From: JAVVEG01 sp032251455
GTDB lineage: Bacteria > Pseudomonadota > Gammaproteobacteria > Pseudomonadales > Pseudohongiellaceae
Reading direction: 5' to 3'
Length of the DNA stretch: 64,000 nt
NCBI GenBank assembly: GCA_032251455.1
Contig: JAVVEG010000014.1
Coordinates: 23,569 to 87,568 of the forward strand
A program made the position numbers and the translations under genes. How positions within the stretch are numbered: position 1 is the stretch's first letter; each line of letters starts with the position of its first letter. Positions 43,030 to 52,015 of the stretch are shown here, piece after piece. The notes under the pieces were generated by a model. The model did not search any database. It worked only from the letters and a program-made list of their open reading frames with translations, and was not told the DNA's origin.

Positions 43030-43533
43030 TCACTGGGGGACATCGGTGGCGATAGTGAAGGTATCGGGGCTGCGCCACAATACCATCAGGAAATAGCAAA
43101 TGGATAGTATCCCCAGCAGCAACCCGGCTACAACCCCGGCATCGACGATGCCGCGCCAGGGTTGTGGCAGAAAGCGGACTATCAGCACGAAGCAGATGAT
43201 CATGGCAGTCAGGCCAAGCGACAGGAGCTGACGTTTGCGGGTGGCATGGATGTATCCCATGCAGAACAGGGGCGCCAGTATCAACAACAGAGGTCGTGGA
43301 TTGCGGGTCAGGTAGTTGGCACGGGCAACCACCCGTGGGGCAAAACCCAGATAGAAGCCCTTGTAACCTTCGGCATACAGCATGTAGAGGATGCTGAACA
43401 GCAAGGCGGCCCAGTGCTGCAGCCCGAGATTGATCGTGCTCAACTCCAGTGCCATGGGGCTGAGGCGGAAAACGGCAAAAGACAGCAGCAGCAAAATACC
43501 ACCGATACCCCAGACAAACCCGACGACTTTCAC
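43030..43533 (-). CDS. Conserved polytopic membrane protein
   Basis: A 167-residue protein with about five hydrophobic segments and no recognisable motif. Blocks such as LQHWAALLFSILYMLYAEGYKGFYLGFAPRVVARANYL resemble uncharacterised membrane proteins of marine bacteria. It is 21 bases upstream of the two glycosyltransferase genes on the same strand and may serve the same pathway. Function unknown. Confidence 0.7.
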   Translation of the reverse strand: MKVVGFVWGIGGILLLLSFAVFRLSPMALELSTINLGLQHWAALLFSILYMLYAEGYKGFYLGFAPRVVARANYLTRNPRPLLLILAPLFCMGYIHATRKRQLLSLGLTAMIICFVLIVRFLPQPWRGIVDAGVVAGLLLGILSICYFLMVLWRSPDTFTIATDVPQ

Positions 43534-43589
43534 CAGACGATATCCTGTACGCTGCTGCAGAAGGCGGTCATTATACCGGCAGCGGGCGC

Positions 43590-46205
43590 TTATCCCAAAA
43601 GCATTCGTGGCAGGACCAGGCTAAAGCGACTGCCTTGGTGTGGTGTGGACTGGTATTGCAGCTGGCCACCGAGGTTTGCAATGGCGTGACGAACCCTGCC
43701 CAGACCACTGTCCGTCTGCTGACAGGCGGCCTCGATCGTTGTCTGATCACCTCCGGAGCCGTCATCTTCCACCACCAGGACCAGGTCGGTCTGTTGCAGT
43801 GATACCTGTAACAGGATGGAGCTGGTATCCGGTTTGTGAGCCTGCCGGCGCAGGGCAGTGGGTTCCAGGCCGTGCCGGATTGCATTGTGGACAAGCTGCT
43901 CCAGCACAGGCTGCAGATAATCCAGCAGGGTTCTGGGCAGCCGGAGTGGGGTTTTGTGCCAACGCAGATGGACCTGCTTGTCGTAATCATTGCCAAGTTG
44001 GCGGCACTGCCTTTGCAAACGTTGGTATAAGCCATCCAATGTATCCGTAAGCCTGTCCAGCAGGTTTGCCTGCAACTGGCGCAGGCAGCGTTGCTGGCGT
44101 TTGAGCTGACTCAATACGGCCGCCTGCCGAGCCGGTTGGCCGGTGCCGGAACGAAGCAGGGTGAGGGTTTTCCGGCCACCTTCACTGGTTTGTCGGACCT
44201 GCTCCAGCAACTGTTGCAGGCTTGACGCGGGCAACTTGAGACAGCGGTTGTCGAGCAGGCGCAAGGCGGCCGTGGTGGTATCGGTTACCGCAGCGGGATG
44301 CAGGGCGGATATCGTCTGTCTGGCAGTTTCTGTGACCGGTTGAAACCGTCTGGCATCCAGCTGCTGATAAAGCCGCCGGATGAGGTGACGGGCGCTGTCA
44401 ACATCTTGATGTGCTGCCGCCTGATTCAACATGCAATCGAGCTTTCTGTGTGCCAGCAGCAACAGTTTCTGCCAGCTCGGCTCCAGCAGAATGTCTTGCT
44501 CGGCAAGCAGCAGGTCGCACACATCCAGCATGACGCTGGCAAGAGCCTCCACCCGATACACTTTCAAGTCATGGGCGCCGTGGATAAGCCAATGCAGTTC
44601 TCTGCTCAGATTGTTCAGTATGTCCAAAACAGTTGCTGTTGTTTCCTGGCTCGATTGGAATGCCTGCCTGAGGTCTGCTTCAGCATTCAGCAGATGTCGT
44701 ATGGATGCTGCCAGTTGCAGTGAGGAAGGCGATGTCGAATCCTGGGACAGCTGCTCAGTCAGATCAAAACCGAGCACAGGCAAACGGGGATTGCTTATGG
44801 CCAGCTCGGTTTCCAGTCGCAACAACTGCGCATTGACTGTTGCCGGCGGTTCTGCCACTGCGGCCAGCATGGCCTGATGGGGTAGAGCTGTATCAGCAAT
44901 ATGCAGACTCAGTGAATCAAGAAACTGATTGAGGAAACCAAGCAAGCGTGGCGAAGGGGGAATCTGTTGCTGCATGCAGATTGACAGCAGGATGCGGAAA
45001 CAATCGGCTTGCTCATGATAAGGCAAATCGCCGAGAGCATGGAAATTCGCTGCAAGCTTGTACAGGGCGACACAGACCGCCGATTCCACCCGACAGGTGT
45101 CGAGCGTGGCACGTGCACTGTGCAGGAAATCATACAGGCTTGACAGGTGTTGACGGGTTTCGGCCTGGCAGCAGGCCAGCAATCCTTGCTCGGCGAGACC
45201 AGGTAAAATGGCAACTGATACGAGTTGTTGTTTCAATGCGCGTTTTAAATTGTTGGCAACATCGGTGCCAGGGTTTTGTAAAGAATGTTGCAAGGAATAT
45301 TGCAAAAGCTGTTGCAATCCGGGAGCAATCCAATAGATGGATTGTCCCTGGCTGCTGTTGCGATAACGCAAAAAACGCCAGATGCATTCCTTTGCCAGCA
45401 GAAGCAGTTCTGTTGACAGGTTCCAGTCCAGCAAGCTGGCGATTTTTTCGATCTGGATCAGGGTATTGCTGAGTTGATAGTAAGCCAGATGCGCAACGCC
45501 ACTACGGCGGCGGCAGGATTGCAGGGTCTCTTCCAGCATACTGCAAAGCAGATTGACCAGCGCCTGGTGAGATTCGGTTTTCCCGCTGTGAGAACGGGTT
45601 CCCGCGACCACACCTTGTCTGAGCTGAAGCAGAATCTTGATGCGGTTTTCTTCGCTTTGCTGTAATCGGGACCGTAGCTGCGCAGCAGGCAGTGCGGGAA
45701 ACTGCGTACTGCTGAAACCCAGCATTGCATACAGGCCAAGGGCAGTATCCAACACCACTGGGGAGACTTCGGGCACTGGAGTGGAAAGTAGCTGGTCAAG
45801 ATGCTCCACCAGGATTTTTGCCAGACTTGCTGGTTGACTCAGCAGACAGTACCGTCTGCCTCGTGTGCGCAGGCCGGTTTGTGCCAGTTCCAGACTGGCT
45901 GTTCCTGTTGCTGCGGCCTGGCAGCAGGCGATCACGGCCGTCATGGCGCGGGCAATGCGGGCATGTCCGGGATGATGCGAACCCTGTTGGAGCAAGCGGC
46001 TTGTTTGCTGACAATACCGTGCCAGTTCGCTGTGTTTGCAGAAACTGAAACAGGCTCGCAGATCAGCCAGCAGGCGGCAAAGCAGGGTGATGGCAGACTG
46101 TCTGGACTGTGTTGTCTGCGCAGACGATGACAGGCAGTCTCTATAGGCTTTTTCAATGTCTGCAGCCAGCGACTCAAGACAGCTGGCAAGACCTGGCTCA
46201 GGCAT
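43590..46205 (-). CDS. Divergent ChpA/CheA-like histidine kinase
   Basis: An 871-residue mostly helical protein at the position of chpA in the type IV pilus chemosensory locus. Only one Hpt-like site is visible: GAHDLKVYRV with H545, where the usual HxLKG has Val for Gly. The ATPase part is recognisable near the end: N box LVHNAIRHGLE (N774), G1 VVEDDGSGGD (814-818) and G2 SGLGRVRHAIANLGG. The protein stops after the ATPase, so the CheW-like and receiver domains of ChpA are absent, and residues 1-530 hold no further clear HxxKG site. ChpA of Pseudomonas is about 2,400 residues. It may be a minimal or degenerate kinase. Confidence 0.75.
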   Translation of the reverse strand: MPEPGLASCLESLAADIEKAYRDCLSSSAQTTQSRQSAITLLCRLLADLRACFSFCKHSELARYCQQTSRLLQQGSHHPGHARIARAMTAVIACCQAAATGTASLELAQTGLRTRGRRYCLLSQPASLAKILVEHLDQLLSTPVPEVSPVVLDTALGLYAMLGFSSTQFPALPAAQLRSRLQQSEENRIKILLQLRQGVVAGTRSHSGKTESHQALVNLLCSMLEETLQSCRRRSGVAHLAYYQLSNTLIQIEKIASLLDWNLSTELLLLAKECIWRFLRYRNSSQGQSIYWIAPGLQQLLQYSLQHSLQNPGTDVANNLKRALKQQLVSVAILPGLAEQGLLACCQAETRQHLSSLYDFLHSARATLDTCRVESAVCVALYKLAANFHALGDLPYHEQADCFRILLSICMQQQIPPSPRLLGFLNQFLDSLSLHIADTALPHQAMLAAVAEPPATVNAQLLRLETELAISNPRLPVLGFDLTEQLSQDSTSPSSLQLAASIRHLLNAEADLRQAFQSSQETTATVLDILNNLSRELHWLIHGAHDLKVYRVEALASVMLDVCDLLLAEQDILLEPSWQKLLLLAHRKLDCMLNQAAAHQDVDSARHLIRRLYQQLDARRFQPVTETARQTISALHPAAVTDTTTAALRLLDNRCLKLPASSLQQLLEQVRQTSEGGRKTLTLLRSGTGQPARQAAVLSQLKRQQRCLRQLQANLLDRLTDTLDGLYQRLQRQCRQLGNDYDKQVHLRWHKTPLRLPRTLLDYLQPVLEQLVHNAIRHGLEPTALRRQAHKPDTSSILLQVSLQQTDLVLVVEDDGSGGDQTTIEAACQQTDSGLGRVRHAIANLGGQLQYQSTPHQGSRFSLVLPRMLLG

Positions 46206-46566
46206 CTGTTGCCTCCTTCAGCAACTGGTGCAAGGACTGCACCAGCTGGTCGCTGGACAGTGGGCGCTGCAGGAGCTGCCTGAATCCCCTGGCCCTGCAC
46301 CAGTGCTGATCTGCCGCCAGCTTGCGCGCGCTCATCAGAACCAGTGGATAGTGGCCAAGGTGGCGCAGACGGGTGGCCAACTGGAAACCATTGTCAGTGA
46401 GCAGTAGCAGCTCGATCAGGATCAGCTTTACCGGATACCGGCGCAGCTGGCTTTTGGCAGCAGACAGGCTGTCGGCCGTCAGCAGGGTAAAACCGGAGCC
46501 GGCCAGCTGGTTTGCCAATATCAGTTGCTGGCATGGAGAGTCGTCGATGGCGAGTAAGTGCGTCAT
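46198..46566 (-). CDS. PilH-like receiver protein lacking the phospho-acceptor Asp
   Basis: A 122-residue single-domain receiver. The acidic pair is present (LLAIDDSP), but the acceptor site reads VKLILIELLLLTDNG, so Asp is replaced by Glu, and the conserved Lys of K-P is Arg (LQRPLS). The block WCRARGFRQLLQRP resembles PilH (WGKRQGARDYLTKP). Glutamate can mimic phospho-aspartate, so the protein might be locked in an active state. It overlaps the chpA-like gene by 8 bases and the pilG-like gene by 4. Confidence 0.78.
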   Translation of the reverse strand: MTHLLAIDDSPCQQLILANQLAGSGFTLLTADSLSAAKSQLRRYPVKLILIELLLLTDNGFQLATRLRHLGHYPLVLMSARKLAADQHWCRARGFRQLLQRPLSSDQLVQSLHQLLKEATDA

Positions 46567-46946
46567 GCCTGGCTCAATTCCTCGACGGCGGACAACAGTT
46601 CCTTGCGGCTGAATGGTTTTTGCAGAAAACGATTGGCTCCGGCCAGTTCCGCCCGGGCTTTTTCCAGCGGGCCGTAGTCACTGCTCAGCAACACGATTGG
46701 CGTGCTGGCAAATTGTTTGCTGGTACGGATCAGGGCACAGCTCTGGAACCCATCCAGCCTGGGCATGCTGGTTGCCATGAAGATGATGCCAGGTGGTTGT
46801 TCAGCGAGCCTGCAGAGCGCATCGAAACCATCCTCGGCAGCTACGGTCTGGTAGCCCTGTTCAGCAAAAATGGCAGCGGCACTGTCGCGGACCAGCCGGT
46901 TATGATCGACAAATAGAATCTGGGTATTCTTCCCTGGCTTGTTCAC
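46563..46946 (-). CDS. pilG: PilG-like receiver protein lacking the phospho-acceptor Asp
   Basis: A 127-residue receiver clearly related to PilG: DGFDALCRLAEQPPGIIF, SMPRLDGFQSCALIRTSKQF, STPIVLLSS and KARAELAGANRFLQKPFSRKELL align with PilG text. The acceptor Asp is replaced by Ala (IIFMATSMP, codon GCA), and the first acidic pair reads VDHN. It therefore cannot be phosphorylated in the normal way. In Pseudomonas PilG promotes pilus extension. It is divergent from gshB, as pilG is in Pseudomonas. Confidence 0.85.
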   Translation of the reverse strand: MNKPGKNTQILFVDHNRLVRDSAAAIFAEQGYQTVAAEDGFDALCRLAEQPPGIIFMATSMPRLDGFQSCALIRTSKQFASTPIVLLSSDYGPLEKARAELAGANRFLQKPFSRKELLSAVEELSQA

Positions 46947-47204
46947 GGCGGGTTCCTCCCTGTAACCTGTTTATTGCCTGTTTATTGCCTGCCCATTGAA
47001 AGTAATAGCACAGTAATGCAGGTTCATCGAACTGGAGCAAACCGGATGGGATCAGTTGACACGCAAGGGCGCAGAGGCAGAGGGGAAATCATGCTATGAT
47101 GCCGGCAAATCAGCCTTCTCTCTTGCTGTTCAGCTGCGCTTCTGCAGCACTTTTGTAGCACTGCTGCAAGAAGAAAAGGCAAGCCCGCTCAAGGAATCAA
47201 CATC
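46947..47204. other. Divergent intergenic region pilG-gshB, 258 bases
   Basis: Contains an 11-base direct repeat (CCTGTTTATTG at 46966-46976 and 46977-46987, with a degenerate third copy to 46998). A TTGACA box at 47056-47061 and TATGAT at 47095-47100 are too far apart to form one promoter. No gene seen. Confidence 0.45.
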
Positions 47205-48194
47205 ATGACAATCAAGCTCGGCATCGTAATGGACCCGATTGCGAATATCAGCTATAAAAAAGATACCAGTCTGGCCATGCTGGTGGCAGCTCAGGAAAAG
47301 GGCTGGCAGTTGTACTATATGGAGCAGCAGGATATGTATCTTCGTGACGGTGTGGCCATGGCCAGCATGCGTCCTCTGCAGGTGGCATTTGACGCCTCGG
47401 CCTGGTACCAGCTGGGTGAGCGCAGCGATACCGCACTGGCGGATTTGCAGGTGATTCTGATGCGCAAGGATCCCCCCTTCGACAGCGAGTACATCTATTC
47501 CACCTACCTGCTCGAACGGGCGGAGAGTGCAGGCACACTGGTCGTGAACAAACCGCAGAGCCTGCGCGACTGCAATGAAAAAATGTTTGCCACCCTGTTT
47601 CCCCAGTGCTGCCCACCCGTGCTGGTCAGCAGCCAGGCGGCGCGGCTCAGGGCCTTTCATCGGGAGCACAGGGATGTCATCTTCAAGCCGCTGGAAGGCA
47701 TGGGCGGCAGTTCGATCTTTCGCTTGAAGGAGGATGATGCCAATGTCAGCGTCATCATCGAGACCCTGACCAATCATGGCCGGGAGTTGATCATGGCCCA
47801 GCGCTTCATCCCTGAGATCAGCAAGGGTGACAAGCGTATTCTGCTGATTGATGGTGACCCGGTACCTTATGCCCTGGCCCGGGTGCCGGCTGCCGGGGAA
47901 ACCCGTGGCAACCTGGCTGCCGGAGGCACCGGTGTGGCCCAGCCCCTGACCGAAAGAGACCGCTGGATCTGCGCCCAGGTGCGGGAAACCGTGCGCAACA
48001 AAGGGCTGCTGTTTGTCGGTCTTGATGTCATTGGCGATTATCTGACCGAAATCAATGTGACCAGCCCCACCTGCGTGCGTGAAATCAACGCCGCCCAGGG
48101 TCTGGATATAGCAGGCGATCTGATGACCTGTATTGATGGACGCCTGCGAGAGCTGCATCGGCAAGACCTTCATTTGCAAACAGGACAGCAATGA
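47205..48194 (+). CDS. gshB: Glutathione synthetase
   Basis: ATP-grasp ligase of 329 residues joining gamma-glutamylcysteine and glycine. It begins IKLGIVMDPIANISYKKDTSLAMLVAAQEKGW, has VIFKPLEGMGGSSIFRL (ATP-grasp loop) and the C-terminal GLDVIGDYLTEINVTSPTCVREI metal/substrate block. The next gene overlaps its stop by 4 bases. Its neighbourhood (pilG on one side, tonB-like, yqgE, ruvX and pilT on the other) is conserved in Pseudomonas. Confidence 0.96.
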   Translation: MTIKLGIVMDPIANISYKKDTSLAMLVAAQEKGWQLYYMEQQDMYLRDGVAMASMRPLQVAFDASAWYQLGERSDTALADLQVILMRKDPPFDSEYIYSTYLLERAESAGTLVVNKPQSLRDCNEKMFATLFPQCCPPVLVSSQAARLRAFHREHRDVIFKPLEGMGGSSIFRLKEDDANVSVIIETLTNHGRELIMAQRFIPEISKGDKRILLIDGDPVPYALARVPAAGETRGNLAAGGTGVAQPLTERDRWICAQVRETVRNKGLLFVGLDVIGDYLTEINVTSPTCVREINAAQGLDIAGDLMTCIDGRLRELHRQDLHLQTGQQ

Positions 48195-49063
48195 CCCAGA
48201 ACCCGGAAATCAGCCGTGAACGCTTCGGCTTCACCATTTTTCTGTCAGCGTGCATTCACGTCATGCTGATTGCCGGGGTCGGTTTCACCTTCCTGAGCGA
48301 AAGCAGCAGTGCCCCGGCCATAGAAATCACCCTGGCCCAGTATCGCAGTGAGCAGGCGCCGGACGAGGCAGATTTCATTGCCCAGCAGAATCAGCTGGGC
48401 AGTGGTATTCTGGAGACTGCCGAGGCACCGGCCACCCCGTTTGCCGCACAATTTCATGATCAGAGCATCCAGGAAGTCCAACCCACGCCACAGGCCCCGG
48501 CACCCAATCAGGAAGAGAGGCTGACAGATCTGGCGGTGTTGACCGCCCGCAAGGCGGAACAGCAGATATCGCAACAACTGGATGAGACCATAGCCGATAC
48601 CAATAACCCCCTGTCGGAACAGGCCACGCCAGAGGAAATCAGCCTGGCCATTGCGTCCCTGCAGGCGCAGCTGGATGTGCAGCAGCAGGCCTATGCCAAG
48701 AGGCCGCGCAAATATACCCTGTCGTCGGCATCGACCCGGCAGCGGCATGATGCCTTGTACCTGGACAGTTGGCGCAAGCGCATCGAGACAGTTGGCAACC
48801 AGAATTACCCGCAACAGGCCAGGCAGCAACAACTGTATGGCAATCTGCGCATGCTGGTGGCCTTGCGGCCGGATGGCAGTGTACAGGAAATCCGCGTGCT
48901 GCAGACATCCGGTTACCGGGTGCTGGATGAGGCGGCCGTCAATATTGTGCAACTGGCAGCACCTTTTGCACCGTTCCCGAAAGAATTGCGTGAGGATGTT
49001 GATATACTGGAAATCATCCGCACATGGCGGTTTCATCAAGGCAACTCTTTTTCCAGCGAATAA
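48191..49063 (+). CDS. TonB-family energy transducer
   Basis: A 290-residue protein with one N-terminal membrane helix (FTIFLSACIHVMLIAGVGFTF), a long Gln/Ala/Pro-rich periplasmic spacer with coiled-coil character (about 60-190), and a C-terminal TonB domain: WRKRIETVGNQNYPQQARQQQLYGNLRMLVALRPDGSVQEIRVLQTSGYRVLDEAAVNIV. The place between gshB and yqgE is standard. No exbB or exbD is nearby. It probably passes proton-motive force to an outer-membrane receptor, or helps type IV pilus function as TonB3 does in Pseudomonas. Confidence 0.9.
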   Translation: MTQNPEISRERFGFTIFLSACIHVMLIAGVGFTFLSESSSAPAIEITLAQYRSEQAPDEADFIAQQNQLGSGILETAEAPATPFAAQFHDQSIQEVQPTPQAPAPNQEERLTDLAVLTARKAEQQISQQLDETIADTNNPLSEQATPEEISLAIASLQAQLDVQQQAYAKRPRKYTLSSASTRQRHDALYLDSWRKRIETVGNQNYPQQARQQQLYGNLRMLVALRPDGSVQEIRVLQTSGYRVLDEAAVNIVQLAAPFAPFPKELREDVDILEIIRTWRFHQGNSFSSE

Positions 49064-49072
49064 CGATGACAC

Positions 49073-49687
49073 ATGAGCAGATTTGAGCAACTGATTACCG
49101 ACACAAACCTGGATGCTGTTCAGGGCGCACTGCAGAACCAGTTTCTGGTGGCCATGCCGCAGCTGCAGGATCCCAACTTCATCAGCACGGTGACCTATGT
49201 CTGGAAGCACAACCAGGATGGGGCGCTGGGGATCATCATCAACCGGCCTTCGCGGATGCGTGTTTCCGAGCTGCTGGCTGAACTGCATCTGAGTGCAGGC
49301 AGTACCGGTTTGCATCGAGATCTGGGCGAAACCCGGGTGCTGGCCGGCGGGCCGGTAGAAAGGCACAAGGGTTTCATCCTGCATTCGGCCGGAACGGAAT
49401 GGGAATATACCCTGCCCATCACCGAGGACATCAGTCTGACCATGTCCAAGGATATTCTGGAAGCCATTGCTGCCGGGGACGGCCCCAGGGAATTTCTCAT
49501 CGCGCTGGGTTGTGCCGGTTGGGAAGCAGGGCAGTTGGAGCAGGAAGTGAGTGAGAATATCTGGCTGACCGTACCCGCCGCCCCGGACCTGGTGTTTTCC
49601 CGTGATTACGATAACAAGGCCAGTGCCGTGGCCGGTTTGCTGGGCGTCAGTCTCAGCCAGCTGTCCACGCTTACCGGGCACTCTTGA
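49073..49687 (+). CDS. yqgE: YqgE/AlgH family protein
   Basis: A 204-residue cytosolic protein. Family marks are NQFLVAMPQLQDPNF, the YVWKHNQDGALGIIINRP block, VLAGGPVERHKGFILH and the FLIALGCAGWEAGQLEQE segment. In Pseudomonas AlgH affects alginate and several regulatory outputs, but no biochemical role is fixed. It is 9 bases after the tonB-like gene and ruvX starts 19 bases after it. Confidence 0.94.
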   Translation: MSRFEQLITDTNLDAVQGALQNQFLVAMPQLQDPNFISTVTYVWKHNQDGALGIIINRPSRMRVSELLAELHLSAGSTGLHRDLGETRVLAGGPVERHKGFILHSAGTEWEYTLPITEDISLTMSKDILEAIAAGDGPREFLIALGCAGWEAGQLEQEVSENIWLTVPAAPDLVFSRDYDNKASAVAGLLGVSLSQLSTLTGHS

Positions 49688-49706
49688 TGAAGCTGCGGCA
49701 CAAGGC

Positions 49707-50147
49707 ATGAAAACCTACCCGGACAAGCGCGGGGATCCCGTTTCTGCGCTCGGTTTCGATTTTGGTACGCGCCGTATCGGGGTGGCCTTCGGGCAGAGCC
49801 TGACCGGAACCGCCGAGCCAGTGCAGACCTTGCCGGCAGTCGATGGTGTGCCGGACTGGGCGGCACTGAGCGCATTGGTGGACATCTGGCGGCCGGATGT
49901 CTTCGTGGTGGGTCTGCCCTTCAATATGGATGGTTCCGAAAGTGAGCTGTTGTTGCGTGCCCGCAAGTTCGGCCAGCGTCTCGAGGGGCGTCTGCACCGA
50001 CCCTGTTACGGCATGGATGAGAGGCTTTCCTCCTTTGCCGCCAGAGGCCAGCGTTTGCGCGGTGAATCCAGTGCGCAGGTAGACAGCCTGGCGGCACAAC
50101 TGATTCTGCAAAGCTGGTTTGCCAGCTGGGAAAAACAGTCCGGCTGA
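49707..50147 (+). CDS. ruvX: YqgF/RuvX Holliday-junction resolvase-like nuclease
   Basis: A 146-residue RNase-H-fold protein also linked to 5'-end processing of pre-16S rRNA. The ATG at 49707 is chosen because homology begins soon after it (ALGFDFGTRRIGVAFGQ); the frame is open upstream into yqgE. Further marks are VVGLPFNMDGSESE and the MDERLSSFAA block, followed by the C-terminal DSLAAQLILQSW. It is convergent with pilT, 25 bases away. Confidence 0.94.
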   Translation: MKTYPDKRGDPVSALGFDFGTRRIGVAFGQSLTGTAEPVQTLPAVDGVPDWAALSALVDIWRPDVFVVGLPFNMDGSESELLLRARKFGQRLEGRLHRPCYGMDERLSSFAARGQRLRGESSAQVDSLAAQLILQSWFASWEKQSG

Positions 50148-50172
50148 ATCAGGTTCCTTATTCAGAGACTCC

Positions 50173-51207
50173 TTAGAAAGAATCGGGCATCTTGGCCTTG
50201 CTGCGGGCTGCGTCCTTGGCCACTATGCCGCGTTGCACCAGGTCTTTCAGGCATTGGTCCAGGGTTTTCATGCCGGTGCTGGAGCCGGTCTGAATGGCTG
50301 AATACATCTGCGCCACCTTGTCCTCGCGAATCAGGTTGCGGATGGCCGGCGTGCCGATCATGATTTCGTGCGCCGCCACCCTGCCGCCCCCATTCTTTTT
50401 CAGCAATGCCTGGGAAATCACCGCCTGCAGGGATTCCGACAGCATGGAGCGGACCATGCTCTTTTCAGCGGCCGGGAACACATCAATGATACGGTCAATG
50501 GTCTTGGCGGCCGATGTAGTGTGCAGAGTGCCGAAGACCAGGTGGCCGGTTTCAGCCGCAGTCAGCGCCAGGCGGATGGTTTCCAGGTCGCGCAATTCGC
50601 CAACCAGAATGATATCAGGGTCTTCGCGCAGTGCTGAGCGCAAGGCTTCGTTGAAGCCAAGGGTGTCGCGATGCACTTCCCGCTGGTTGACCAGGCACTT
50701 CTTGCTCTCGTGTACAAATTCGATGGGGTCTTCAATGGTGAGCACATGCTCGTAGCGGTTGTTGTTGATGTAATCGATCATGGCCGCCAGGGTGGTACTC
50801 TTGCCCGAGCCGGTTGGTCCGGTCACCACCACCAGGCCGCGCGGAAACTCGGAGATGGTCTTGAAGACAGGTCCCATTCCCAGGTCTTCCATGCTCAGCA
50901 CCTTGGAAGGAATGGTGCGAAATACCGCCGCTGCCCCCCGGTTCTGGTTGAAGGCATTGACGCGAAAACGCGCCAGTCCGGGGATTTCAAAGGAGAAGTC
51001 GGTTTCCATGAACTCCTCATAATCCTTGCGCTGGTGGTCAGTCATGATTTCGTAGATCAGCCCGTAGACTTCCTTGTGGTTCATGCTGGGTACGTTAATG
51101 CGGCGAATATCGCCATCGACACGGATCAACGGCGGCATGCCTGCGGTGATATGCAGGTCCGAAGCGTTTTGCTTGACGCTGAAAGTCAATAATTCCGTGA
51201 TGTCCAT
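50173..51207 (-). CDS. pilT: Type IV pilus retraction ATPase PilT
   Basis: A 344-residue hexameric ATPase that drives pilus retraction. It starts with the PAS-like PilT N-domain (MDITELLTFSVKQNASDLHITAGMPP), has Walker A GPTGSGKST at 130-138, the Asp box, EDPIEFVHESKKCLVNQREV, Walker B and the C-terminal AIRNLIREDKVAQMYSAIQTG loop (AIRNLIRE is the retraction motif). It shows that this organism uses type IV pili even though its control genes are degenerate. It is divergent from yggS, the usual pair. Confidence 0.97.
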   Translation of the reverse strand: MDITELLTFSVKQNASDLHITAGMPPLIRVDGDIRRINVPSMNHKEVYGLIYEIMTDHQRKDYEEFMETDFSFEIPGLARFRVNAFNQNRGAAAVFRTIPSKVLSMEDLGMGPVFKTISEFPRGLVVVTGPTGSGKSTTLAAMIDYINNNRYEHVLTIEDPIEFVHESKKCLVNQREVHRDTLGFNEALRSALREDPDIILVGELRDLETIRLALTAAETGHLVFGTLHTTSAAKTIDRIIDVFPAAEKSMVRSMLSESLQAVISQALLKKNGGGRVAAHEIMIGTPAIRNLIREDKVAQMYSAIQTGSSTGMKTLDQCLKDLVQRGIVAKDAARSKAKMPDSF

Positions 51208-51273
51208 TGTGCCGGTCTCCGGGTTTGGTTACTGTGCTGTGCTGTGGCAGTGCATAGGCGGTAGCAAAAAATC

Positions 51274-51972
51274 ATGGCAAGCATAGCAGAAAACCTTCGG
51301 CAAGTTCGTGAACAGATAGACAGTAGCATTGCACAGAGCGGACGTGCCGCTGGGTGTGTGAAATTGCTGGCGGTCAGCAAAACCAAGGGGGCTGAACAGG
51401 TGCTGGAGGCCTGGCAGGCAGGGCAGCAGGATTTTGGAGAAAACTATGTGCAGGAAGCCCTGGAGAAAATGTCGGCAGTGGCAGCCATGCTGCCATCGGC
51501 ATCGCTTCCGGTCTGGCACTTCATAGGTCCCGTGCAGTCCAACAAGACCCGGGATATTGCGGCGAATTTCCAGTGGGTACACAGCATCGAACGCGTCAGG
51601 ATTGCCCAGCGCCTGAGCAGTCAGCGCCCGGATGGCTTGCCGCCATTGAATGTCTGTGTGCAGGTGAACCTTTCCGGGGAAGACAGCAAATCCGGCCTGG
51701 CTTTGGAACAGGCGGAGGGGCTGTGCGCCCAGATCAGTGAGTTGCCGCGGCTGGAGCTGCGCGGTTTGATGGCGATTCCTGCACCCTGTTCAGACCATGA
51801 GCAACAACGGCTGGTGTATCGTCCGCTGGCTCAACTGTTCAATCAGTTGAGCGCGCGCTATCCCCATTTCGACACCCTGTCCATTGGCATGAGCGAAGAC
51901 TACCGTGCCGCCATTGCAGAGGGTTCCAGCATGGTGCGGATTGGCACGGCGATCTTTGGCAAACGAGGATAG
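51274..51972 (+). CDS. yggS: PLP homeostasis protein YggS (PLPBP)
   Basis: A 232-residue single-domain PLP-binding protein with no known enzyme activity; it balances vitamin B6 pools. The PLP lysine is K36 in LLAVSKTKG. Also visible are FGENYVQEALEK, WHFIGPVQSNKTRDIA and LSIGMSEDYRAAIAEGSSMVRIGTAIFG, all standard. It is divergent from pilT, as in many gammaproteobacteria. Confidence 0.95.
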   Translation: MASIAENLRQVREQIDSSIAQSGRAAGCVKLLAVSKTKGAEQVLEAWQAGQQDFGENYVQEALEKMSAVAAMLPSASLPVWHFIGPVQSNKTRDIAANFQWVHSIERVRIAQRLSSQRPDGLPPLNVCVQVNLSGEDSKSGLALEQAEGLCAQISELPRLELRGLMAIPAPCSDHEQQRLVYRPLAQLFNQLSARYPHFDTLSIGMSEDYRAAIAEGSSMVRIGTAIFGKRG

Positions 51973-52015
51973 GGTTACAGACAGGCAGGTTGCCTGACGC
52001 AGGCTGAGACCGGAA

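Noticed and set aside
47056..47100. Promoter for gshB from TTGACA and TATGAT
   Set aside because: The two boxes are 33 bases apart, too far for sigma-70.
48245..49708. 487-codon open frame antisense to the tonB-like and yqgE genes
   Set aside because: Spans two well-supported plus-strand genes and shows no domain.
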